A stretch of 64,000 bases of DNA from Deltaproteobacteria bacterium (GTDB taxonomy: Bacteria; Desulfobacterota; Binatia; HRBIN30; CADEER01): assembly GCA_029262455.1 (NCBI GenBank), contig JAJCZJ010000031.1, positions 1 through 64,000 on the forward strand, given 5' to 3'. The notes below the pieces were generated by a model. It had not been told where the DNA came from and searched no databases. It saw only the letters and a program-made list of their open reading frames with translations. The position numbers and the translations under genes were made by a program. Shown here piece after piece: positions 1 through 8,484 of the stretch (position 1 is the first letter of the stretch; each line of letters opens with the position of its first letter).

Positions 1-2660
1 CCACTACAAGTTTCATCTACATCGCAGGAGTCGCCGGAACCCGCACGGCAGACGCTCCCCGAGTTGCCCGGTGCATCATCGGCCGGACACGTAGCTCCCG
101 GAGTACCCGTGCAAGTTTCGTCGGCATCGCAGGAGTCACCGGAGCCCGCGCGACAAACGTTGCCGGAATTGCCGGGCGCGTCATCGGCCGGGCAAGCCTC
201 GTCGGCGTTGCCAGAACAAGTTTCCGTGACATCACAACTGTCTCCGGAGCCGGCGCGACAGGTCGTACCCGCCGAAGCCACGTTGTCAGACGGACAGGCC
301 GCGCCCGGTGTCCCGGTGCAGGTTTCGTCCGGGTCACAGACATCCCCGGTACCAGGGTTACAAACGTTCCCAGAATTGCCAGGTGCATCATCGGCCGGGC
401 AAGCCGCGCCCGGCGTTCCCCTACAAGTTTCATCTACATCGCAGGAGTCGCCGGAACCCGCACGGCAGACGCTCCCCGAGTTGCCAGGAGCGTCATCGGC
501 CGGACACGCAGCGCCCGGAGTCCCGGTGCACGTCTCGTCCGCGTCACAGGAGTCACCCGAACCGGCGCGGCAGACGTTGCCCGAATTGCCCGGCGCGTCG
601 TCGGCCGGGCAGGCCTCGTCCGCATTCCCCGAGCACGTCTCAGTCGCGTCGCAGCTGTCACCCGAACCGGCACGACATGTCGTACCCGCCGAAGCCACGT
701 TGTCAGACGGACAGGCCGCGCCCGGTGTCCCGCTACACGTTTCGTCCGGGTCGCAAACATCCCCGGTACCAGCGTTACAAACGTTGCCCGAATTGCCCGG
801 CGCATCATCGGCCGGACAAGCTGCACCCGGCGTACCGCTACAAGTCTCATCTACGTCACAAGAGTCGCCGGATCCCGCGCGACAGACGTTCCCCGAGTTG
901 CCAGGAGCATCGTCGGCCGGACAGGCCGCCCCCGGCGTACCGGTGCAGGTCTCGTCGGCATCGCAAGAGTCGCCCGAACCCGCTCGACAAACATTCCCCG
1001 AATTGCCCGGTGCGTCATCGGCCGGGCAAGCCTCGTCGGCGTTGCCAGAACAAGTTTCCGTGACATCACAACTGTCACCGGAGCCAGCGCGACAGGTCGT
1101 ACCCGCCGAAGCCACGTTGTCAGACGGACAAGCGGCGCCCGGTGTCCCGGTGCAGGTTTCGTCCGGGTCACAGACATCCCCGGTACCAGCGTTGCAAACG
1201 TTCCCAGAATTGCCAGGTGCATCATCGGCCGGGCAAGCCGCGCCCGGCGTTCCACTACAAGTTTCATCTACATCGCAGGAGTCGCCGGAACCCGCACGGC
1301 AGACGCTCCCCGAGTTGCCCGGTGCATCATCGGCCGGACACGTAGCTCCCGGAGTACCCGTGCAAGTTTCGTCGGCATCGCAGGAGTCACCTGAGCCCGC
1401 GCGACAAACGTTGCCGGAATTGCCGGGCGCGTCATCAGCCGGACAAGCCGCGAGCGCGACGCCCGTGCAGGTCTCCGTCACATCACAAGCGTCACCCGAA
1501 CCGGCGCGGCAAGTGGTGCCGGCTCCTGTGACAACGTCGGCTGGACACGTCGCGCCCGGCGTCCCAGTGCAGACTTCCGTTGGGTCACACGAATCGCCAG
1601 AACCGGCTCGACAGGTGTTGCCGGAATTTCCCGGAGCATCGTCGGCCGGACAAGCCGCTGACGATCCGGAACAAGTCTCAGAGACGTCGCAGGAATCACC
1701 CGAGCCGGTGCGACATGTCGTACCCGAGGAAAGGAATCCATCCGCTGGGCAAGACTTCGCAACGCCATTACAGGTTTCGGCCACGTCGCAAAGACCGGCG
1801 GATCCACGGCAAGTCGTTCCGTTGGGTTGGACCGAGTCTCCCGGACATGTGGCGGCAGAACCCGAGCAAACCTCGGCGATATCGCAACTACCACCCGAAG
1901 CGCGACAGGTCGTGCCGCTCGACACGAAGGTGCAGGTGCTCGAGCAACAGGAGCCGGAGGTGCCGTTGGCGGCCCCTTGGTCACATTGCTCCGGACCGTC
2001 GGTCACACCGTCACCACAATCAGAAGTGTAGAAGGCAAGGTCGACGCCGGTGCGACTGTTTGAAGACCCGGCAGGGGTATGCACCGCGTCGTAAACAGGC
2101 CGCGGAGCTCCCGGCCCACCCGGCGTTGTCGCCGATGTCATGCCGACCGTAAAGGTGAATGAACTACCGCTGTCGAGTCGAAACAAGCGCTCGATGTCGC
2201 CGAGAGCCGTATTGGCCGGCGTACCGCCGGTCGCGACGACCGTCGTCGCGCCGCCACCCGTCTTCGTGATCACCAAGGTGTCGGACACCGCTTGCGTCGA
2301 ACTGCCGAGAACGTTGTTGATCGTCGTCGAGCTCGTGTAGGTAATCGACGTTGCCGTGGAAGTCGAGAAATTCGATGTTTCGGCGCCGGCTCCGTGATTG
2401 CCATCCATCGCGTTACCGTTGCGATTGGTGGTGTTGCGAATCCCGAAGTACACGCGCGTATGATCGACCAGATCCACACCTGTGCAGCTAACGGTCGCCA
2501 CGCCCGCGGTCGCTGGAGACCCAGAGACCGTACACGTCCCACCGCCGGGAAGCGTATACACAGGTCCGCTGCTGATCGTGAGCGCCGACGCGTTTCCCGC
2601 CAACGCAACCAACATCACGCTGGCCAGGACCGATATCTTCTTCAGGATTTTAATGATCAT
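1..2660 (-). CDS. Secreted Cys-rich protein with tandem disintegrin-like repeats (3' end beyond window)
   Basis: The minus strand reads open from an ATG at 2660 to the window edge, at least 886 codons, so the C-terminus is missing. Residues 1-26 form a signal peptide (KILKK, then a hydrophobic core ending AGNASA). About 170 Ser/Thr/Gly-rich residues follow. A CGDGVTDGPEQCDQG motif comes next, then roughly 18 Cys repeats of about 35 residues with the pattern TCRAGSGDSCDxxETCxGxxxxCPADD. This spacing resembles the CR...CD..E.C.G....CP core of disintegrin domains; the adhesive role is inference. The gene starts 12 bp after the stop of the HGS-repeat peptide, so the two are probably co-transcribed. 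The long open frame on the opposite strand is an antisense shadow. Confidence 0.88.
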   Translation of the reverse strand, partial: MIIKILKKISVLASVMLVALAGNASALTISSGPVYTLPGGGTCTVSGSPATAGVATVSCTGVDLVDHTRVYFGIRNTTNRNGNAMDGNHGAGAETSNFSTSTATSITYTSSTTINNVLGSSTQAVSDTLVITKTGGGATTVVATGGTPANTALGDIERLFRLDSGSSFTFTVGMTSATTPGGPGAPRPVYDAVHTPAGSSNSRTGVDLAFYTSDCGDGVTDGPEQCDQGAANGTSGSCCSSTCTFVSSGTTCRASGGSCDIAEVCSGSAATCPGDSVQPNGTTCRGSAGLCDVAETCNGVAKSCPADGFLSSGTTCRTGSGDSCDVSETCSGSSAACPADDAPGNSGNTCRAGSGDSCDPTEVCTGTPGATCPADVVTGAGTTCRAGSGDACDVTETCTGVALAACPADDAPGNSGNVCRAGSGDSCDADETCTGTPGATCPADDAPGNSGSVCRAGSGDSCDVDETCSGTPGAACPADDAPGNSGNVCNAGTGDVCDPDETCTGTPGAACPSDNVASAGTTCRAGSGDSCDVTETCSGNADEACPADDAPGNSGNVCRAGSGDSCDADETCTGTPGAACPADDAPGNSGNVCRAGSGDSCDVDETCSGTPGAACPADDAPGNSGNVCNAGTGDVCDPDETCSGTPGAACPSDNVASAGTTCRAGSGDSCDATETCSGNADEACPADDAPGNSGNVCRAGSGDSCDADETCTGTPGAACPADDAPGNSGSVCRAGSGDSCDVDETCRGTPGAACPADDAPGNSGNVCNPGTGDVCDPDETCTGTPGAACPSDNVASAGTTCRAGSGDSCDVTETCSGNADEACPADDAPGNSGNVCRAGSGDSCDADETCTGTPGATCPADDAPGNSGSVCRAGSGDSCDVDETCS
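4..1671 (-). repeat. 417-bp higher-order tandem repeat inside the Cys-repeat gene
   Basis: The same block (ctacaagtttcatctac...) recurs at 4, 421, 838 and 1255, exactly 417 bp apart. Each unit encodes 139 residues, or four Cys repeats. The unit at 1255 matches the one at 4 more closely than it matches the one at 838, suggesting recombination or gene conversion. The period is a multiple of three, so gain or loss of a unit keeps the frame. Confidence 0.9.
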
Positions 2661-2672
2661 TATGGCCGCCCC

Positions 2673-3002
2673 CTACCAGGATCCGTGCGAGCCGTGGCTA
2701 CCGTGCGAGCCGTGGCTTCCGTGACTGCCATGTGAACCATGACTACCGTGTGAACCGTGACTTCCATGCGAGCCGTGGCTACCGTGCGAGCCATGGCTTC
2801 CGTGCGAGCCGTGCGAAGCGTGAGACATATGCTGAGCCATCAACATCTTTTCGCTGTTGGGTTCCGAGCGCAGCGCTTGCGCTGCCTCTGAGGTATCGAG
2901 CGTAGCCGCCGGTTTAACTGCCTGCCGCGCTTCCGCCGGGCTCAGGAAGTCCAACGGTTTCTTCCTCAAAGTCGGAAGTCCGTTCTTCTTCTGCTCGCTC
3001 AT
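2673..3002 (-). CDS. His-Gly-Ser repeat peptide (HxsA-like repeat tail)
   Basis: This is a 109-residue protein. The start is ATG at 3002, with a perfect AGGAGG five bases upstream; an in-frame upstream extension to 3053 lacks such a site. Residues 1-60 are charged and lack a signal peptide (MSEQKKNGLPTLRKKPLDFL, then an Ala-rich stretch). Then come MSHAS, fifteen perfect HGS triplets and a terminal Trp. His-Xaa-Ser repeats are the hallmark of HxsA, the proposed substrate of the radical SAM enzymes HxsB/HxsC; this assignment rests only on the repeat. No maturase gene is visible in this window. A leader-plus-repeat architecture would suit a modified peptide or a metal-binding tail. The Cys-repeat gene follows 12 bp downstream. 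Confidence 0.85.
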   Translation of the reverse strand: MSEQKKNGLPTLRKKPLDFLSPAEARQAVKPAATLDTSEAAQALRSEPNSEKMLMAQHMSHASHGSHGSHGSHGSHGSHGSHGSHGSHGSHGSHGSHGSHGSHGSHGSW

Positions 3003-3207
3003 GTATCCTCCTGTCCCGACGGGACTACCGAAGCGGCCAAACAGCCCCCTCAAACCCGCTAACCCACGTTCAATAAGCGGCGAACCGCCATTTCCCCCAA
3101 CCTTCTATACCGTCACGATGCGGTCTAACGAACCTACCCCCATCCCGACCCCCAGAGTCAAGAAAATTGCGACACGCTAAGGATTACGGCGAAGCGAATC
3201 GCTGATA

Positions 3208-3252
3208 CCCCGCCCTTCCGGGGCAAAATTGCCCAAAATCGATCCTTTTGGG
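3208..3252. terminator. Three overlapping hairpins between converging transcript ends
   Basis: Three inverted repeats share arms: CCCCG/CGGGG (3208-3223), GGGCAA/TTGCCC (3221-3234) and CCCAAAA/TTTTGGG (3232-3252). They lie just past the stop of the hydrolase gene read leftward and upstream of the HGS-peptide operon. Because adjacent hairpins share bases, they are mutually exclusive. Terminator or attenuator function is inferred. Confidence 0.5.
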
Positions 3253-3254
3253 GT

Positions 3255-3950
3255 TTATTGAGTGCGCTCTTCGAGATCTCGCAACCAGCTGGTACAAACG
3301 TCGGCCAACTCGGCGAATACTTCCGCCTCAACGCGGCCCGACCTCTTCAACACCTTGAAGGAGTGGTCGCCGCCTTCGATCTCATGAAGTGTGACCGGTC
3401 CGGGCAGATCGGGCAGCACGCCACGCAGCAACTCGAGGTCACAAAGCGCGTCACGAGTCCCTTGGACGAACAGTGTGGGCACATTGATTCTGCCGAGATG
3501 CTCGCGTCTGAGCCGTTCCGGTTTGCCAGCCGGATGCAGGGGATAACCCAAAAACAGCAATCCTTCCGCCGAGAACCCGGCAGCGACGATCTGTGAACCA
3601 ATACGGCCACCCATCGACTTGCCTCCCAGCACCAAGCAAGTCGGTGACAGGGCATCGTCCTCGCGCACACGACCGGCGACGGCGCGGTAACACTCCTCGA
3701 GCACCGGTCCGCGATCGGGTGCACGATTGCCGCGATCCTTGTAACCAAAGTTGAACAGCACTACCGCAACGCCTCGTTCAGCCAACGATCGTTGCATCGT
3801 CACCATAAAAGGATGGTCCATCCCCGCACCGGCCCCGTGAGCGAGGACCAGAACCGGAGTCTCCCCTGGACGATGACCGTCGGGAAGAAGGATCGATCCA
3901 CCTACGCTGCTGTCCCGCCCGTCTGGAAACCGGCGTTCCAACCGTTTCAT
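3255..3950 (-). CDS. Alpha/beta hydrolase, KANL3/Tex30-like
   Basis: This 231-residue cytosolic protein has a compact alpha/beta hydrolase fold. Visible elements are an oxyanion-type HGAGAGMDHPFM segment near residue 38, the nucleophile elbow GGKSMGGR near residue 110, an acid position in FVQGTRDALC and a terminal His in GGDHSFKVL. This set matches the dienelactone-hydrolase-like KANL3/Tex30 group; the substrate is unknown. The start overlaps the stop of the upstream DUF72 gene by 4 bp (ATGA), indicating translational coupling. Confidence 0.85.
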   Translation of the reverse strand: MKRLERRFPDGRDSSVGGSILLPDGHRPGETPVLVLAHGAGAGMDHPFMVTMQRSLAERGVAVVLFNFGYKDRGNRAPDRGPVLEECYRAVAGRVREDDALSPTCLVLGGKSMGGRIGSQIVAAGFSAEGLLFLGYPLHPAGKPERLRREHLGRINVPTLFVQGTRDALCDLELLRGVLPDLPGPVTLHEIEGGDHSFKVLKRSGRVEAEVFAELADVCTSWLRDLEERTQ

Positions 3951-4654
3951 CGAACCAACCGCTCTCGGAGATCGAGCGCGTACGAAGGGCCTTCGTCCTC
4001 ATGCTTGAAGTAAACGAAGACTTCGTCCCAATCGGAGGCGGCCGCTGCGATACGGTCGGCAACCTTCGCCAACCCGTCTGCATCGTAGCTCGGCCGGCGC
4101 AACCGAAAGTAGCCGAACTTCGCAGTCGTCGGAATCAAGAGTTCCGAGTCGTCGTCCTTGTCTGCGACGCACAGCGCTACATGGAATCGCTCGAGACAGG
4201 CGAAGACTTCGTCGCAAAGCCAGCTATCGTGGCGAAACTCGAGAACGATGCGCGGACCCGTCGCCACTTCACTCAAAAACTCTTCGAGGCGGGGCAGATC
4301 AACCTTCAGAAACGGCGGTAGTTGAACCAACACCGCGCCCAACTTGTCGCCAAGATGTAACGCGTTCGCACAGAAGTCCTTCGCCAGCTGAATAGCATCA
4401 CCGGCCAGCCTCTTGTCGTGAGTCACACGGCGCGGCGCCTTCAAGGTAAATGTAAAGTCGTCCCCAACCCTCGCCGCCCATCCCTCCAGGAGCCGCACCG
4501 TCGCAAAACGGTAGAAGGTGTAATTGATCTCCACCGAATCGAGCTCCCCCGAATAGTACTCGAGCATTTTCTTGTCCGAGAGATCGGCGGGGTAGAAGCC
4601 CCCCTTCCACTGCTTGTAGCTGTATCCCGAAGTGCCGACGCGGTAGGTGGCCAT
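3947..4654 (-). CDS. DUF72 (YecE-like) protein
   Basis: This 235-residue protein begins ATYRVGTSGYSYKQWKGGFYP, the typical DUF72 opening. It continues with NYTFYRF, FTLKAPRRVTHDKRL, a VLVQLPPFLK strand and a VEFRHDSW-type motif (here LEFRHDSWLCDE). The family adopts a TIM-barrel-like fold; its biochemical role is not firmly established. It is the first gene of a two-gene minus-strand unit with the alpha/beta hydrolase. Length and motif order are normal for the family. Confidence 0.92.
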   Translation of the reverse strand: MATYRVGTSGYSYKQWKGGFYPADLSDKKMLEYYSGELDSVEINYTFYRFATVRLLEGWAARVGDDFTFTLKAPRRVTHDKRLAGDAIQLAKDFCANALHLGDKLGAVLVQLPPFLKVDLPRLEEFLSEVATGPRIVLEFRHDSWLCDEVFACLERFHVALCVADKDDDSELLIPTTAKFGYFRLRRPSYDADGLAKVADRIAAAASDWDEVFVYFKHEDEGPSYALDLRERLVR

Positions 4655-4724
4655 GACGCGGAATCCAGTACCATAGATGCCGCCCTACTGGACAGCCAAA
4701 GCCTCGCCTTCTACATCACGCTCC

Positions 4725-6389
4725 ATGCATCACCCTTTCGTCCCGGCGGTCTGCCTCCTAGTTCTACCGGCCGCCGCCGTCGCTGCGCACTACGGGCGAC
4801 TCTCCGACCGACGCATCCGAGCCGCACTGATCGGACTGGCCCTGGTCGTCGCGGGTTGGTCGATCGCCGCCGGAGGTATGGATTACTCGCACCTCAAGAG
4901 CGTCAAGATGCTCATCGCAGCCGGTACCGCCGCAGCCCTATTCGCCCACGCCCGGGGCAGACTTCAGGCCAATCGATCGTACCGATTCATCCTCGGCTCT
5001 ATCGCCGCAGCCGCAGCGTTGGTTTACTCGAACTTCCTCGCCTTTCACGGAGCCCGAGGTGTACGCGAGTTCGTCCATCTCCACGACGTCGCGCATTACT
5101 ACTTGGGCGCCAAATACTTCGGCGAGATCGCTCACGCCGACCTCTATATCGCCATGCTACGCGCCGAAGCAGATCGCTACGGCGCGCACACTGTCATCGG
5201 CCGCGCACGCGACCTTCGTACCAACCAATTGGTAGAAGCACGCGACCTCCTGCGCGACAGCAATCCCGTCAAAGCATCCTTTACGCCGACTCGATGGCAC
5301 GACTTCCAAGACGACGTCGGGTTCTTCCACGACACCTTGCGGGGTCAGTATCGCAAGCTGCTTCACGACCACGGCTACAACGCAACACCGATGTGGACTG
5401 TCGTCGGTGGCGCCCTCGCAAACCTCGTCCCCGCCGGTAGCAACACTGGCATCCGCGCTCTCACGCTCATCGATCCCATCCTAAGCCTGGCTATCCTTGG
5501 CGCTATCGCGTGGGCGTTCGGCATCGAGACAGCGCTTATCGCCGCAATCTATCTGTGCGTCTTGTTCGGCGCCAGCTTTGGCTGGCTCGGCGGCGCGGTT
5601 CTGCGACACCTATGGTTCGCCGCCTTCATCGGTTCGGCCTGCCTCTTGCATCGCCGCCAAGGGGTCCTCGCTGGCGGCTTGCTCGCCCTGTCGATCTTGC
5701 TGCGGGTCTTCCCGTCCTTCTTCGCTGCGGGACTGGTCGCGAAAGCTTTCCATGAGTGGAGAGCTGGCAAGATCGGTGTTGCAGCTCGATGTCTCGTCGC
5801 TCTAGCTGTCGCCGGTTGTCTGCTATTCGCGGCCACAACCGCGACACCGCGTGGTCTCGACAGTTGGTCGCACTTCCGCACCAATATGCAACGGCACGTG
5901 CAAAACACAGCCTTCAACACCATCGGCTTCACACGACTCGCCCAACCGATCGTCGGCGACCCTCAGCCCGAACGCGAGACCTTCACCTTAGACACCCAAC
6001 TGGTGTATCGGCTCCAGCTAATCACTCTCTTCCCCCTCACGCTGCTTTGGCTATATCGCCGCGCACGTCACGCAACAGACCTGGAGGCGATGGCACTCGG
6101 CTTCCTGCCAGTTTTCGCCGGCATCGACCTCGCGTGCTACTACTACGTCGCCCTGCTCTTGCTGGTGCTTGTGCTGCGCGCAAGACCGACAGCCCTCGCT
6201 CTACTCTTTGGCGCAGAGGCGATCTCGTATTCGATGCGGTTGTTCGAAGACCAAGATAGCGTGATCTTCTTTTATCGGAACGTCGTCGTCCTGCTCCTAC
6301 TAATCGGCGCGCAGATCGAGCTGAAGGGCACTCGCACGAGCAACACGATGCAGAACGCAACCGAAGTACGCCCCGCCCATGCCGGATAG
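4725..6389 (+). CDS. Polytopic membrane protein, GT-C glycosyltransferase-like
   Basis: This 554-residue protein has about ten hydrophobic segments. The chosen start is ATG at 4725 (MHHPFVPAVCLL); an upstream in-frame start adds a non-hydrophobic leader. An acidic loop after the third segment reads HDVAHYYLGAKYFGE, reminiscent of the metal/lipid-phosphate-binding acidic motif of GT-C enzymes. A long lumenal loop follows (residues about 145-225). The gene overlaps the next GT-C-like gene by 11 bp, so they are probably co-expressed. A polyprenyl-phosphate-sugar transferase is the best guess; no substrate can be read. Confidence 0.65.
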   Translation: MHHPFVPAVCLLVLPAAAVAAHYGRLSDRRIRAALIGLALVVAGWSIAAGGMDYSHLKSVKMLIAAGTAAALFAHARGRLQANRSYRFILGSIAAAAALVYSNFLAFHGARGVREFVHLHDVAHYYLGAKYFGEIAHADLYIAMLRAEADRYGAHTVIGRARDLRTNQLVEARDLLRDSNPVKASFTPTRWHDFQDDVGFFHDTLRGQYRKLLHDHGYNATPMWTVVGGALANLVPAGSNTGIRALTLIDPILSLAILGAIAWAFGIETALIAAIYLCVLFGASFGWLGGAVLRHLWFAAFIGSACLLHRRQGVLAGGLLALSILLRVFPSFFAAGLVAKAFHEWRAGKIGVAARCLVALAVAGCLLFAATTATPRGLDSWSHFRTNMQRHVQNTAFNTIGFTRLAQPIVGDPQPERETFTLDTQLVYRLQLITLFPLTLLWLYRRARHATDLEAMALGFLPVFAGIDLACYYYVALLLLVLVLRARPTALALLFGAEAISYSMRLFEDQDSVIFFYRNVVVLLLLIGAQIELKGTRTSNTMQNATEVRPAHAG

Positions 6390-8472
6390 ATCTTCTCGGT
6401 TCTGGGCACGCGCGCTGGCCGGATCTGGCTCATTTCTGGCCGTCGCTTCGTTCCTTTTCGCCGTATGGCACTTCCGGAGCTACTTGATCGACGACACCTT
6501 CATCAGCTTGCGCTACGCACGCAATCTCGCCGACGGACATGGGCTTGTGTTCAATCCCGGCGAGTACGTCGAGGGCTACACAAATCTTTCGTTCGTACTG
6601 TTGTCGGCACTCTGTTATCGACTCGGCGTCGATCCGGTATCGGCCCTACGCCTGCTCTCGCTGGCTAGCGCGCTAGTCGTCGTACGGTGCGTCCAACGTC
6701 TCGAAAGCGCCGGCCCAAAGGCGGCTACCATGGCACCGTACCTCTTGGTCGCCGGACCAGCCTTCGCCTATTGGTCAGTCGCAGTTTTCGAGACCATGCT
6801 CTTCGTCGGTCTCTTCACGACGGCTCTCTTGCAAATTTGGCGCGAGGGCCAGCGCGACGCAGGCCATCGGTCATCCCTGGTCTGGATCGCACTCGCTCTG
6901 ACCCGCCCCGAAGGGCTCTACCTCTTCACCGTCACTTCGGCGGCCTTCGCGATCTCCGACTACATCAGCCGCCGCCAGCTAGCGACGACGATTCGGCGTC
7001 ACGCTACCAACGGCCTGATCGTTGCCGGCGCTATCGCGCCCCACTTCCTCTGGCGCTACTGGTACTACGGAAGTTGGGCTCCGAACACTTACTACGCCAA
7101 GGTTACTGGCGGCTATGAGCAGCTATGGACCGGTATCAGAGGCCTGGGCCAATGGGCCGCCGCATACCCGTTCCACGCTCTCGCCAGCCTTTGCCTCGCC
7201 GCTGTCCTCACTCCGATCGGCCGACGAATGGTCCGCGAACATCCCTATACACTGGCCATCGCACTCATCGCCGCGGCCGACACAGCGTATGTGACCCTCA
7301 TCGGTGGCGACTTCATGCCCTACTTCCGCTTTTTCCAGCACGTCGTTCCACTCAGCTGCCTGCTCCTCTCTTGGACCATCGCAACGATCGCCCGCCATGG
7401 GGCCGAGCCAACTTCCGTCTCCCTGCGGACCTCAGCAACCGCGGCGGTGGTCATCGCCATAACCATCGCGACAAGTCTCGCATCGACCCAACGCGTCTCC
7501 GCGTTTGTATCCCACCGCACAACCACCAACGGCATCCGTGTCGGCAAAGCTCTCGCTGCACGCAGCCCGCCCGACACGCTCATCGCCGTCAACACCGCCG
7601 GTGTGGTGCCTTTCTTTTCGGGTCTGCCGAGCATCGACATGCTCGGCTTGACCGACGCTGCGATCGCCCGAAGGCCAACTTACATCGTCTCGACCGGTTG
7701 GGCTGGGCACCGCAAAGGTTGGGGTGACTATGTTCTGCGGCGGCGGCCGGAGATCATCATGTGGTACAACACCGCCGGTGCGCGCGAACCGTTTTACCTC
7801 GGTGACCACGAGCTCGCAGACAGTGCACTCTTCCGTTTACAATACGATCTTCGTAGCCAAGCTCTGGATCCAGTGCAGACCCCGGACCAGCCCCTCACCT
7901 ACTTTTTCGGCGCTCCCTTCGATTCGTCTTCGAGCCGTTCGACCATCTCACCGGAGCTCGGGTTCCGAGCCGAGGTCGACGGTCAGATCATCCCGTACAC
8001 GACGGTAGTCGAGACTCCCCTGATCGTGCACACCTTCGAACGTGATCGTAAACTCATCAAAGTTGCCGATGAACTCGCCGCAAACAGCCAGCGTCCACAG
8101 CGGCTCATCGACATCGCCTTGCGAACTTGGCGCGAACCGCTTCGCCCCACCGACGGCGATCCCGTTTTGCGCGCTCGAGTGGACGCGCTTTGCGACGAAG
8201 CACGCCGAGCCGCCGAGAGCGAGAAGATTCCGCTCGCCAAGAAACTCCTGGCGCAAGCCTCCCAACTCAACAGGACTCTGCAATCGGCCGTTGTGTTTCA
8301 GTACATCGCAAACGTCGCGATCCTGTCCCACGATCCGTTCATCGCTATCGGAGCCCAAAAGGAGGCTCTGCGTATCGAACCCGACAATACCTTGTACCGC
8401 CACAACTTGACGGCGCTACTCACCAAACCCTACAAGTCCTTCGTGGCCAAGCCGGACGAAAACGAGCCGTAG
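6379..8472 (+). CDS. GT-C family glycosyltransferase-like membrane protein (AftB-like N-terminus)
   Basis: This 697-residue protein starts at ATG 6379 inside the preceding gene. After the first membrane helix it reads DDTFISLRYARNLADGHG and then FNPGEYVEGYTN, a signature shared with mycobacterial AftB-like arabinofuranosyl/mannosyl transferases and related GT-C enzymes. About ten membrane segments fill residues 10-400. The C-terminal 300 residues are soluble, and the end (EALRIEPDNTLYRHNLTALL) looks TPR-like. Transfer of a lipid-linked sugar at the outer face of the inner membrane is inferred from family. The stop at 8472 converges with the next minus-strand gene. Confidence 0.75.
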   Translation: MPDRSSRFWARALAGSGSFLAVASFLFAVWHFRSYLIDDTFISLRYARNLADGHGLVFNPGEYVEGYTNLSFVLLSALCYRLGVDPVSALRLLSLASALVVVRCVQRLESAGPKAATMAPYLLVAGPAFAYWSVAVFETMLFVGLFTTALLQIWREGQRDAGHRSSLVWIALALTRPEGLYLFTVTSAAFAISDYISRRQLATTIRRHATNGLIVAGAIAPHFLWRYWYYGSWAPNTYYAKVTGGYEQLWTGIRGLGQWAAAYPFHALASLCLAAVLTPIGRRMVREHPYTLAIALIAAADTAYVTLIGGDFMPYFRFFQHVVPLSCLLLSWTIATIARHGAEPTSVSLRTSATAAVVIAITIATSLASTQRVSAFVSHRTTTNGIRVGKALAARSPPDTLIAVNTAGVVPFFSGLPSIDMLGLTDAAIARRPTYIVSTGWAGHRKGWGDYVLRRRPEIIMWYNTAGAREPFYLGDHELADSALFRLQYDLRSQALDPVQTPDQPLTYFFGAPFDSSSSRSTISPELGFRAEVDGQIIPYTTVVETPLIVHTFERDRKLIKVADELAANSQRPQRLIDIALRTWREPLRPTDGDPVLRARVDALCDEARRAAESEKIPLAKKLLAQASQLNRTLQSAVVFQYIANVAILSHDPFIAIGAQKEALRIEPDNTLYRHNLTALLTKPYKSFVAKPDENEP

Positions 8473-8484
8473 TTCCGCAAAGAC

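Noticed and set aside
64..2031. Long open frame on the plus strand over the Cys-repeat gene
   Set aside because: It is the antisense shadow of the repeat gene. The minus frame has a signal peptide, conserved Cys spacing and a ribosome-binding context; the plus frame has none.
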